Source: Fen-1273 sp963837815 (GTDB lineage Bacteria; Bacteroidota; Ignavibacteria; UBA10030; UBA6906). Taken from it: a stretch of DNA of 64,000 nucleotides. Shown in pieces: positions 54,964 to 63,360 of the stretch. The notes below the pieces were generated by a model. That model searched no databases. It was given only the letters and a program-made list of their open reading frames with translations, and was not told where the DNA came from. The stretch covers positions 496,001 to 560,000 of the forward strand of contig CAWIOS010000012.1 in assembly GCA_963837815.1 (NCBI GenBank). Reading direction: 5' to 3'. How positions within the stretch are numbered: the stretch's first letter is position 1; every line of letters starts with the position of its first letter. The translations under genes and the position numbers were made by a program.

Positions 54964-56304
54964 ATGATCTCACGAATACTTCCGCTGGCACTTGCGGCAA
55001 TAATCGCCGCGGCGGGCCAGGCCCAGCAGTCCACCTCCCGTTCACTCACCGTCGAAGAGGCGGTGCAGATCGGGCTTGACAACAGCAAGATGCTCCGCCA
55101 GTCGGCAAGCAAGGTCCTCTACGCCGACGCCCGCTCGTCGGAAGTCAACGCCTCCGCACTTCCGAAAGTGAGCGCCACAGGAGCCTACACGCACCTGTCG
55201 GACGTCCCGCCGTTCGCGTTCGCGCTTCCGCCGGCAGCCGTCGCCTTCGGGTTCCCGCCGTCGCTCGTTGTCGCTCCCACGATCGTCGACAATTACAACC
55301 TCCGCCTCGGGATACAGGACCCGCTCTTCGCGGGATTCAGGATCGACGCCTCCAAGGAGATCGCGGCACGGAACGTCGACGCGTCGAGCCAGGACTATAA
55401 CAAGGACCGGTCCGATCTCATATTCAACATCAAGACCGCGTACTGGGCGCTCTTCCGGGCGCGCGAACTGAAAAAACTCGCGGACGACAACGTCGCGCAG
55501 ATCACCGCCCACCTGAACGACGTCAAGAACCTGGAGGACCAGGGGCTGGCGACGACAAACGACATGCTCGCCGCGGAGGTGCAGCTTTCCAACGGGCAGC
55601 TCGGGCAGGTGGACGCGAACAACAACGCGCAGATCGCGCTCGTGGCGCTTGATAACACGCTCGGCATCCCCCTTTCCACGGACATCGCGATCGCTTCGCC
55701 GGTCGCGGAGTCTCCGAGGCAGTTTGCATCGCTCGACACGCTCGTGACGCAGGGGCTCGATGCCCGTCCGGAGATCCGGGGGATGGACGCGCGGGTAAAG
55801 GCGGGCGAAGCGGGGGTGACGGCAGCGAAAGCGGGCTGGTGGCCCCAGGTCTACCTGACGGGCAATTACTATTACGCGAATCCGAACCAGCGGTTCCAGC
55901 CGGCGTCGATACTCTGGAGGGACACGTGGGACGTGGGGGTGAGCGTCACGCTCGACATCTGGAACTGGGGAACGACGCTGCACCAGACGGACCAGGCGCA
56001 GGCCCAGCTCGAGCAGACGAGACAGGCGTTTGGCCAGACGCAGGACGCGGTGACGCTCGACATCACGCAGGCGTATCTGAGCCTGAAACAGGCGCGCGAA
56101 CGGGTCGCGGTCGCACAACAGGCGGTGGCGCGGGCCGAGGAGAATCACAGGGTGACGACGCAGCGGTACAGGGAAGGGCTCGTGCTGAACTCGGAGATGA
56201 TCGACGCGCAGTATTCGCTCACGTCCGCAAAGACGACGTATACACAGGCGCTCGTTGACCTTGAGCTTGCGCAGGCGCGACTGGCGAAGTCGATAGGAGA
56301 ATGA
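54964..56304 (+). CDS. TolC-family outer-membrane efflux protein
   Basis: Outer-membrane factor of 446 residues with signal peptide MISRILPLALAAIIAAAGQA. The duplicated TolC helical pattern is visible, with SLTVEEAVQIGLDNSKMLRQ at the start, DIFNIKTAYWALFRARELK-like helices in repeat one and LDITQAYLSLKQARERVAVA in repeat two, then RYREGLVLNSEMIDAQYSL near the end. It would form the exit duct for the RND pump encoded next. The ATG at 54964 is chosen for the signal peptide; the frame is open from 54934. Confidence 0.9.
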   Translation: MISRILPLALAAIIAAAGQAQQSTSRSLTVEEAVQIGLDNSKMLRQSASKVLYADARSSEVNASALPKVSATGAYTHLSDVPPFAFALPPAAVAFGFPPSLVVAPTIVDNYNLRLGIQDPLFAGFRIDASKEIAARNVDASSQDYNKDRSDLIFNIKTAYWALFRARELKKLADDNVAQITAHLNDVKNLEDQGLATTNDMLAAEVQLSNGQLGQVDANNNAQIALVALDNTLGIPLSTDIAIASPVAESPRQFASLDTLVTQGLDARPEIRGMDARVKAGEAGVTAAKAGWWPQVYLTGNYYYANPNQRFQPASILWRDTWDVGVSVTLDIWNWGTTLHQTDQAQAQLEQTRQAFGQTQDAVTLDITQAYLSLKQARERVAVAQQAVARAEENHRVTTQRYREGLVLNSEMIDAQYSLTSAKTTYTQALVDLELAQARLAKSIGE

Positions 56305-56327
56305 GAAGCGTGATTGAGGATGGAAGA

Positions 56328-56360
56328 TTGAGAATTCTGAATTCTCAATTCTGAATTCAG
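56328..56360. repeat. Nested inverted repeats between tolC-like and MFP genes
   Basis: A 21-bp palindrome (arms TTGAGAATTC / GAATTCTCAA with one central base, 56328-56348) is followed by the 10-bp palindrome CTGAATTCAG (56351-56360). Together with flanking GGAAGATTGAG and GAGTTGAGAATC they make an A+T-rich dyad cluster in a G+C-rich operon. It could be a repeat element or an mRNA-processing hairpin. Confidence 0.6.
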
Positions 56361-56394
56361 AGTTGAGAATCAATTTCATGAGGGAGGAATACAG

Positions 56395-57444
56395 ATGAAC
56401 AGGACGAGAGCGATTGTCGCAGGGGCGGTGATACTCGGCATCATCATCGTTGTACTCCTGAACAACCGGGCCAATATCAGCGCAAAATCGAAGAATGAAT
56501 TCCAGGGAGCGATTCCCGTCTCCGTCGCGAAGGTCACGGAGCAGAAGCTTTCGGAAACACTCTCGCTCGTGGGAACGATCACGGCGATCAACGACGTCGC
56601 GGTCACGGCAGAGGTTGCGGGGAAGGTGACGGCCGTGCTCGCATCCGTCGGAGACCGGGTCGCGGCCGGCGCGCCCATCATACAGATCGACGACGAGCTG
56701 AAAAAGGCGGCGTTCGAACAGGCCGAGGCGAATTACGAAAAGGCGAAACGGGATTTCGACAGGTTCAAGTCGCTCAGGGAAGAACTGTCCGCGACCGAGT
56801 CGCAGAAGGAAAACGCCTGGACCGCGTTCAAGGTGGCGGAGGCACAGTACATCGTTGCCAGGCGCCAGTTCCATGATACGAAGGTCTGCACCCCCATCGC
56901 GGGGATCGTCTCCGCAAGGAACGTGGAGCTCGGGACGATGGTCAACGACCGGATGGTCGTCGCCAACGTCGTCGATATCTCCCGCCTGAAGGTGAAGCTG
57001 AACGTCGCGGAGAGGGATGCGTTCAAGCTGAAGACCGGCGACGTCGTCGAGGTGACAACCGATGTGTACCCTGGGGTGACGTTCGAAGGGCACACGACGT
57101 CAATAAGCGCCAAGGCGGACGAGGGACATACGTACCCGGTTGAAATAACGATGGAAAACAGCCGCGAGCACCCGCTGCGGGCGGGGATGTTCGGGAGGGT
57201 CGCGTTCGTGTCGCTCGCCACAAACGAAGCGCTCGCGATCCCCCGCGAGGCGCTCGTCGGCAGCATGAAGGATCCGCGCGTGTACGTCGTCGAGGGGTCG
57301 CTTGCCAGGGAGAGGACGATCGTTGTGGGGGGCGAAACCGGCACCGACCTGACGGTCCTCTCCGGGCTCACGGCGGGCGAATCGGTCGTCGTCAACGGAC
57401 AGAACAACCTGAAGGATTCGGTTGCGGTAGAGGTCCTCAAGTAG
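56395..57444 (+). CDS. RND efflux periplasmic adaptor (membrane fusion protein)
   Basis: Adaptor of 349 residues anchored by an N-terminal helix (AIVAGAVILGIIIVVLL). The lipoyl-type half motifs are AEVAGKVTAVLASVGDRVAA and FHDTKVCTPIAGIVSARNVE, separated by a short coiled-coil hairpin (about 100-150). A beta-barrel and membrane-proximal domain follow (GLTAGESVVVNGQNNLKD). GAGGGAGGAA before the ATG is a strong ribosome-binding site. It links the inner-membrane pump to the TolC-like duct. Confidence 0.94.
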   Translation: MNRTRAIVAGAVILGIIIVVLLNNRANISAKSKNEFQGAIPVSVAKVTEQKLSETLSLVGTITAINDVAVTAEVAGKVTAVLASVGDRVAAGAPIIQIDDELKKAAFEQAEANYEKAKRDFDRFKSLREELSATESQKENAWTAFKVAEAQYIVARRQFHDTKVCTPIAGIVSARNVELGTMVNDRMVVANVVDISRLKVKLNVAERDAFKLKTGDVVEVTTDVYPGVTFEGHTTSISAKADEGHTYPVEITMENSREHPLRAGMFGRVAFVSLATNEALAIPREALVGSMKDPRVYVVEGSLARERTIVVGGETGTDLTVLSGLTAGESVVVNGQNNLKDSVAVEVLK

Positions 57445-57493
57445 CTCAGCAAATGCCGCTTCTGCGGGAAGACCATATTCGTGAAGGGATGAC

Positions 57494-60400
57494 ATGACAC
57501 TTACCGAGCTCTCGATCAAAAGGCCGACCCTCATCGTCGTCCTGTTCTCCGCGCTCGCCGTCCTTGGCGTCTTCGGGTTCAGCCAGCTCAAATACGAGCT
57601 TCTCCCGAAAATCAACACGCCGTACGTGACGATCACGACGGTCTACCCGGGCGCCTCCCCCGACGAGGTGGAGACCGCGGTGACGAAGGTCGTCGAGGAC
57701 GCGGTCTCGGGGATCGACAAGATCTCCACCGTTCGCAGCTCATCGCGCGAAGGGGTGTCTTTCGTACAGATCGAGTTCGACCTGTCGGCGGACGTCAACA
57801 CGGCACTCCAGGACGCACAGCGGAAGGTGAACGAGGTCCTCAACCTGCTTCCGAAGGACGCCGACCCGCCCGTGATCACAAAGTTTGCGCTCGACGAGCT
57901 TCCCGTCCTCCGGATGGGGGTCACGTCGACGATGGGGTCCCGGGAGTTCTTCCAGTTCGTGAAAGACAGGATTCAGCCCAGGCTCTCCAAGCTGGCCGGG
58001 GTCGGCCAGATCACGCTCGTGGGGGGAGACGAACGGGAGATCCGCGTCAATATCGACGCTGCAAAGCTCCGTTCGTACGGACTCTCAATACTCCAGGTCG
58101 CCAGCACGATCAAAAGCTCCAACCTTGACTTCCCCACGGGCAAGATCAAGGAGGGGGAGAACCAGTACGTCGTCCGTCTCGCCGGGAAGTTCACATCCAT
58201 CGACGACCTGCGGCAGCTCGTCGTCGGCAGGACCCGCCAGGGAGGGGACATCACCGTCGAGGACGTCGCGGAGGTGGAGGACGGGCAGAAGGAATACACA
58301 ACGATCTCCCGGATCAACGGAGCGACATCCATCGGCGTCCTCGTGCAGAAGCAATCCGACGCGAACTCGGTCGACGTGAGCGCCGTGATACGCAGGGAGC
58401 TCCCCCGGATCGAAAACGACTACAAATACCTGAACCTCAGGTTCGATGTCGCGCAGGACGGGTCGACGTTCACGCTTGACGCCGCCAACGCCGTGAAAGA
58501 GGACCTGGCGGTGGCCGTCCTCCTCGTCGCGCTTGTCATGCTTGCGTTCCTCCACAGCATAAGGAACTCGCTCATCGTGATGGTCGCGATCCCCGCATCG
58601 ATGGTGTCGACGTTCATCGCCATGTACGCGGCGGGGCTCTCCCTGAACCTGATGACGCTCCTGGGCCTCTCCCTCGTCGTGGGGATACTCGTGGATGACT
58701 CGATTGTCGTCCTCGAGAATATCTACCGGCACCTGGAGGCCGGGGAGGGGCAGCGCGCGGCGGCACTGAAAGGGAGAAACGAGATCGGCTTTGCAGCGCT
58801 TTCGATCACGCTCGTCGACGTCGTCGTGTTCCTCCCGCTGAGCCTCGTCACGGGGCTCGTGGGGAATATCATGAGGGAATTCGCACTCGTCGTCGTCTTC
58901 TCGACGCTCATGAGCCTGTTCGTCTCGTTCACGGTGACCCCGCTGCTGGCGTCCCGTTTCACGAAGCTGGAGCACCTCTCCCGTTCAACGCTGATGGGGG
59001 CATTTGCCCTCTGGTTCGAGGGGAAGTTCAAGAAACTCACCGCGACGTACCAGCAGGTTCTCCGGTGGGCCCTCCGCCACCCGACAACCGTCCAGGCGGG
59101 GGCGGTCGCGGCGTTCGTCCTGGCGCTCATGCTCGTTCCCCTCGGGTTCATCGGCTCCGAGTTCATCGCCGTGGCGGACAGGGGCGAGTTTACCGTCACG
59201 CTCGAGCTGGCGCCCGGCGCAACGCTGGAGAACACGAACTACGTCACGCAGCAGGCCGAGCGGACGATATCCTCCATGCCCGAGGTTGCGAAGGTGTTCG
59301 TCAACGTGGGGGTCTCGAGCGAAGGGCTCCTCGGCCAGAGCTCGAACAATAATTCCGAGATCAACGTCACGCTCGAGCCGCGCGACCGGAGGAAGCGCTC
59401 CACGGACGACGTCGGCGCCGCGATCAAGGAGGACCTCGCGAAGCTCCCCGGCGTCACCGTGCGCGTCAATCCCATAGGCATTTTCGGCACCGCAAACCAG
59501 ACGCCGATACAGCTCGTCGTCAGCGGGCCGGATTACGAGACCACGCGGCACTCGGCGGAACAGGTCGCGGACATCGTGCGGGCCGTCCCCGGGAGCGCGG
59601 ACGTGCGCCTCTCGAGCGAGGAAGGAAAGCCGGAGACCCGGATCAACATCGACAGGCAGAAGATGGCGGCGCTCGGACTCTCCATGGCGGACGTGGGGGC
59701 CACGCTCCGCACGGCGCTCGCGGGGGACAACGATTCCAAGTTCCGTGCCGGGTCGGATGAATACGACATCCGGATATTCCTCGACGAGTTCGACAGATCC
59801 CGGGTCGCCTCCATCGGGGACCTGACGCTCATGAACAGGGACGGAAAGCTCGTGGAGCTGAACCAGTTCGCCGCGATCACCCAGTCGACCGGCCCGACGA
59901 AGCTCGAGCGGGTCGACAGGAACCCCGCCGTGACCGTGTTTTCACAGGCGGCGGGGCGGCCGAGCGGTTCGATCGGCGCGGACATCAAGCAGAGGCTTGA
60001 TCGGGCGTCACTCCCGCAGGGAATTTCGATCACGTACCAGGGGGATCTGAAGAACCAGTCCGACGGGTTCGGGAGCCTCGGGCTCGCGTTAATGGCCGCC
60101 ATACTCTTCGTTTACATGATCATGGTGGCGCTCTACGACTCGTACATCTACCCGTTCGTCGTCCTCTTCTCGATCCCCGTGGCGATGATCGGGGCGCTTC
60201 TTGCGCTCGCACTTACGATGAAGTCGCTTTCGATATTCTCGATACTGGGGATCATCATGCTCGTGGGTCTCGTGGGGAAGAACGCGATACTCCTCGTGGA
60301 CCGCGCGAACCAGATGCGGGAGACGGGGCTGTCTCCGCACGAGGCGGTGATCGAGGCCGGGGGAACGCGGCTCCGCCCCATACTGATGACGACTGTCGCG

Positions 60401-60652
60401 ATGGTGTTCGGCATGTCGCCGATCGCGCTTTCGACGTCCGCGGGCGCCGAATGGAAATCGGGGCTCGCCTGGGCGCTGATCGGAGGGCTCATAAGCTCCC
60501 TCCTCCTGACGCTCGTTCTCGTCCCGGTGGTCTACGTGAAGGTCTCCGCGTGGCGCGAGACGGTCCCCGCAGCGCTCAGGGCGCTCGCCGGAAGGCTCCG
60601 GGCCCGGAAAAAGGGGAGTATTGAAGTTGCAGGGGAACCGCAGGTCGATTGA
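57494..60652 (+). CDS. RND-family efflux pump (AcrB/HAE1-like)
   Basis: Inner-membrane proton-driven exporter of 1052 residues, the usual RND length. TM1 starts at SIKRPTLIVVLFSALAVLG, followed by the porter domain (YPGASPDEVETAVTKVVEDA) and the TM4 proton relay aspartates D401-D402 in VGILVDDSIVVLENIY. The second half repeats this layout (FSIPVAMIGALLALALTMKS, IIMLVGLVGKNAILLVDRAN, GTRLRPILMTTVAMVFGM). It completes the three-part efflux system. The drug, metal or lipid exported cannot be told from sequence. Placement behind the sensor system suggests inducible expression. Confidence 0.95.
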   Translation: MTLTELSIKRPTLIVVLFSALAVLGVFGFSQLKYELLPKINTPYVTITTVYPGASPDEVETAVTKVVEDAVSGIDKISTVRSSSREGVSFVQIEFDLSADVNTALQDAQRKVNEVLNLLPKDADPPVITKFALDELPVLRMGVTSTMGSREFFQFVKDRIQPRLSKLAGVGQITLVGGDEREIRVNIDAAKLRSYGLSILQVASTIKSSNLDFPTGKIKEGENQYVVRLAGKFTSIDDLRQLVVGRTRQGGDITVEDVAEVEDGQKEYTTISRINGATSIGVLVQKQSDANSVDVSAVIRRELPRIENDYKYLNLRFDVAQDGSTFTLDAANAVKEDLAVAVLLVALVMLAFLHSIRNSLIVMVAIPASMVSTFIAMYAAGLSLNLMTLLGLSLVVGILVDDSIVVLENIYRHLEAGEGQRAAALKGRNEIGFAALSITLVDVVVFLPLSLVTGLVGNIMREFALVVVFSTLMSLFVSFTVTPLLASRFTKLEHLSRSTLMGAFALWFEGKFKKLTATYQQVLRWALRHPTTVQAGAVAAFVLALMLVPLGFIGSEFIAVADRGEFTVTLELAPGATLENTNYVTQQAERTISSMPEVAKVFVNVGVSSEGLLGQSSNNNSEINVTLEPRDRRKRSTDDVGAAIKEDLAKLPGVTVRVNPIGIFGTANQTPIQLVVSGPDYETTRHSAEQVADIVRAVPGSADVRLSSEEGKPETRINIDRQKMAALGLSMADVGATLRTALAGDNDSKFRAGSDEYDIRIFLDEFDRSRVASIGDLTLMNRDGKLVELNQFAAITQSTGPTKLERVDRNPAVTVFSQAAGRPSGSIGADIKQRLDRASLPQGISITYQGDLKNQSDGFGSLGLALMAAILFVYMIMVALYDSYIYPFVVLFSIPVAMIGALLALALTMKSLSIFSILGIIMLVGLVGKNAILLVDRANQMRETGLSPHEAVIEAGGTRLRPILMTTVAMVFGMSPIALSTSAGAEWKSGLAWALIGGLISSLLLTLVLVPVVYVKVSAWRETVPAALRALAGRLRARKKGSIEVAGEPQVD

Positions 60653-60677
60653 AAAAGCGATCCGGGGGGGCATCACA

Positions 60678-61601
60678 TCAGAGGCCGCCCCGGACGTCCC
60701 GGACAGCGCGAAACGCGAGATACCCGGCGCGGGTCTTCTTGCGGGTGGGCCAGACGCCTCCGTTGTAAACAACCTTGTACGCGTTCCCCTCGTCTACCGA
60801 CGTCGAGGTCCACCAGTAGATGACGGGGGACCAGGCATCCCAGAGAGGAGATTCCTTGTCGGGCTCGACGGCATATGCCGCCTTCGCCTGGACGGCATCC
60901 CACACACCCCGCGCATTTTTCCCATGACGAACCATCGAGCATACCGCTTCTTCCACGGTCGGGAGACGCCAGATGTTCTGGCGGGTTGATGCGACGGCTT
61001 TTCCGTCATCAGTGAGTGATGCGCAGATGCTGTCAGCTTCCGTCCAGGTATAGCCCCGGTAGTCGTCGGGCCACCCCGGGCCCCGGGGAGCCCATTCCAG
61101 CGCGACACCGTTCCCCTCGATGACCCGCGCATCCCGGATCCCGTCGTCCACCCTCCCTGCCACCCTGTACGCCTGGGGGGTGCCGCACGCAAGCGCAAGT
61201 GCAAACGGAATCAACGCCGCGCATGCGTACGCCCGGCCGAGCGGCCGCGGGCGGCCGATCCAGTAGAGAAGCCCGAGCGCGATGAGAGGCGCGGCAATGA
61301 GAAGAAGCGCCGAGGATGTGCGAACGACGAAGAACGGGATCGCAAACCCGAACGCGATATGGAGGAGAGCCCCGGTCCTGGGGAGGCGGATGGATGAGAG
61401 CGCCAGGAGCACGAATATCATCATCGGGCTCAGGTACTGTGCGAACGTGAGCCCGATATTCTTCCAGAACGAATGGAAGTACCATCCCTCGTGGAACGTC
61501 TCGATGCTCCCCCAGTATGCCCAGAAGCAGGCGATGAGCGTCGAAATGCCGACGGCGGCCCAGCCGGCGAGAAAGCGCGTGTCGAATCTCTGTTTATGCA
61601 C
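60678..61601 (-). CDS. Membrane protein with C-terminal Lcl/DUF1566-like domain
   Basis: Protein of 307 residues. The first 150 residues hold about four or five transmembrane helices (WAAVGISTLIACFWAYWGS, YLSPMMIFVLLALSSI, FAIPFFVVRTSSALLLIAAP, CAALIPFALALACG). The rest is a soluble domain with the DUF1566/Lcl pattern: GYTWTEADSICASL, IWRLPTVEEAVC, PVIYWWTSTSVD, and a final GYLAFRAVR. That fold is C-type-lectin-like and related to FGE-sulfatase domains. The combination with a membrane bundle is unusual. It is convergent with the RND gene, 25 bases away. Confidence 0.75.
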   Translation of the reverse strand: MHKQRFDTRFLAGWAAVGISTLIACFWAYWGSIETFHEGWYFHSFWKNIGLTFAQYLSPMMIFVLLALSSIRLPRTGALLHIAFGFAIPFFVVRTSSALLLIAAPLIALGLLYWIGRPRPLGRAYACAALIPFALALACGTPQAYRVAGRVDDGIRDARVIEGNGVALEWAPRGPGWPDDYRGYTWTEADSICASLTDDGKAVASTRQNIWRLPTVEEAVCSMVRHGKNARGVWDAVQAKAAYAVEPDKESPLWDAWSPVIYWWTSTSVDEGNAYKVVYNGGVWPTRKKTRAGYLAFRAVRDVRGGL

Positions 61602-61753
61602 TGGCGTGCGTCCCCGGAGTTGACGGACTCAATGTACGGAGCGCCCCGAATTAACACAACGGTCACAATTTGGTAACGATTCCTTTCTTGCCCCTCTCCT
61701 CCCGAACCGGCATATTCAATGGCAGCAGACGCATTTCAGCACAGGGGCAGATT

Positions 61754-62119
61754 ATGGCAACAGTGCAGCACGGTTTTCAGTATGCATGGGAATCGCTTCT
61801 TCTCGATTTCGAAGAGGTTCTCGTCGGAAACGCAGCAACGGAACCCGGCACAAGGGGCGGGTCACTCGCCTACCCTGTCTTTGACAGGCCGTTCAGCATC
61901 GTAAAGCTCTTCCATCACCCGGCCGCGGAGATGGGGCTGGAACTCCGGGCCGACGGCTACAATGCCGTCCTCTCGATGTTCCGCCAGGATCCCGATCCCG
62001 CCGACGGTGGCGAGGAGACAGGGACAGAGGTCGGGACGGTGAGCGTGGAATATGACGAGCTCCTCGACATGCCGGAAGACGTGATGGCACGCGTACTCAC
62101 GCTTCTCCCCCGGGGGTAG
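61754..62119 (+). CDS. Hypothetical protein, 121 residues
   Basis: Small acidic soluble protein (MATVQHGFQYAWESLLLDFE...) with AGGGGC seven bases before the ATG at 61754. It has no signal peptide or membrane segment. It contains VEYDELLDMPEDVMARVLTL near the end. The frame is open upstream to 61670, but that extension lacks a ribosome-binding site. I do not recognise the family. It is divergent from the Lcl-like membrane protein. Confidence 0.6.
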   Translation: MATVQHGFQYAWESLLLDFEEVLVGNAATEPGTRGGSLAYPVFDRPFSIVKLFHHPAAEMGLELRADGYNAVLSMFRQDPDPADGGEETGTEVGTVSVEYDELLDMPEDVMARVLTLLPRG

Positions 62120-62166
62120 GCAGGTACCCCCCCTCCCGTCTGCAGCGCGGATGATCCGGGGGCGGC

Positions 62167-63360
62167 ATGAATTTTCCCCGTTTTTTCCTCATTTTTCCGA
62201 GGATTCAATCACGATATGCGGGAGGCATGGAACCTTACCCGGAGGCTCAATGTTTTCAAGAAAAGTGTGACGAAGAAAAAGGGTCAGTGAAGATCGTCCA
62301 CGTGAAGAAGCGAGTCCTTTTCATCTGCGGTTCCATCAATCAGACCAGGCAGCTGCATCAGATCTCGATGCATCTGCCTGACGTCGATGCTTCGTTTACC
62401 CCGTACTACTGCGACGGAATCCTCGAGATCATCCGCAAATCGGGGATTATCGATTCCACGATTCTCGGCAGCAAGCTGAAAGATCGCTGCCTCGCGTACC
62501 TCCGCACGTACGATCTGGACATTGATGACAGGGGGACTCACGGCCCTTATGACCTCGTCGTCACATGTTCGGATCTTATCGTTCCGCGCAACATACGCAA
62601 GACCCCCTGCGTACTCGTTCAGGAAGGGATGACCGATCCCGAGGACCTGGTCTACCATATCGTGCGGCGGCTGAAGTTCCTCCCGCTGTGGCTCGCCAGC
62701 ACGTCGACAACAGGGATGAGCGGAATGTACGACCGGTTCTGCGTGGCGAGCGAAGGATACCGCGACCTGTTCATTCGCAAGGGGGCCGACCCCGCGACGA
62801 TCGACGTGACGGGGATACCGAACTTTGACAACTGCGCACTCTACCTGAAAAACGCATTCCCCCTGAAGCACTTCGTTCTCGTGTGCACGTCGGACATGCG
62901 GGAGACGTTCAAGTTCGAGAACCGAAAGAAGTTCATACTGAAGGCGGTCCGGATCGCCGCCGGACGACAACTCCTGTTCAAGCTGCACCCCAACGAGAAT
63001 TTTGCGAGGGCGGAGAGGGAAATCCGCCGTTATGCCCCCGGCGCGTTGGTGTACACATCCGGCAACACCGAGGAGATGATCGCCAACTGCGACGTCCTTA
63101 TCACGCGGCTTTCGACAACAGTGTACGTCGGCATGGCCCTCGGGAAGGAATGTTATTCGGACTTCGACATGGACGATCTCCGCAGGCTTCTCCCGCTCCA
63201 GAACCGATCGGCCGCAAGGAACATCGCCGATGTCTGCTCCCGTCTCCTCGAAGAGGGCATGGTGCACGAGGAGACCGCCGTTGAACCGCTACACCGGACC
63301 GGGGGAGGAGGCATGTACAGGGCGATCATGGCGGGACTGTTTCGCGGGATCGCGCCATGA
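62167..63360 (+). CDS. GT-B-fold glycosyltransferase/epimerase-like protein
   Basis: Protein of up to 397 residues related to the UDP-GlcNAc 2-epimerase / capsule-type GT-B superfamily. KKRVLFICGSINQTRQLHQI begins the N-terminal Rossmann half. RFCVASEGYRDLFIRKGADP, VTGIPNFDNCALY, LLFKLHPNENFARAEREI and ANCDVLITRLSTTVYVGMAL make the C-terminal half, where the KLHPNE motif resembles polysaccharide-polymerase and CDP-glycerol transferase families. Start is uncertain: ATG 62167, ATG 62227 or GTG 62287 are possible, and the conserved part begins near 62302. Its stop overlaps the next gene (ATGA), so both probably serve surface glycan synthesis. Confidence 0.75.
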   Translation: MNFPRFFLIFPRIQSRYAGGMEPYPEAQCFQEKCDEEKGSVKIVHVKKRVLFICGSINQTRQLHQISMHLPDVDASFTPYYCDGILEIIRKSGIIDSTILGSKLKDRCLAYLRTYDLDIDDRGTHGPYDLVVTCSDLIVPRNIRKTPCVLVQEGMTDPEDLVYHIVRRLKFLPLWLASTSTTGMSGMYDRFCVASEGYRDLFIRKGADPATIDVTGIPNFDNCALYLKNAFPLKHFVLVCTSDMRETFKFENRKKFILKAVRIAAGRQLLFKLHPNENFARAEREIRRYAPGALVYTSGNTEEMIANCDVLITRLSTTVYVGMALGKECYSDFDMDDLRRLLPLQNRSAARNIADVCSRLLEEGMVHEETAVEPLHRTGGGGMYRAIMAGLFRGIAP

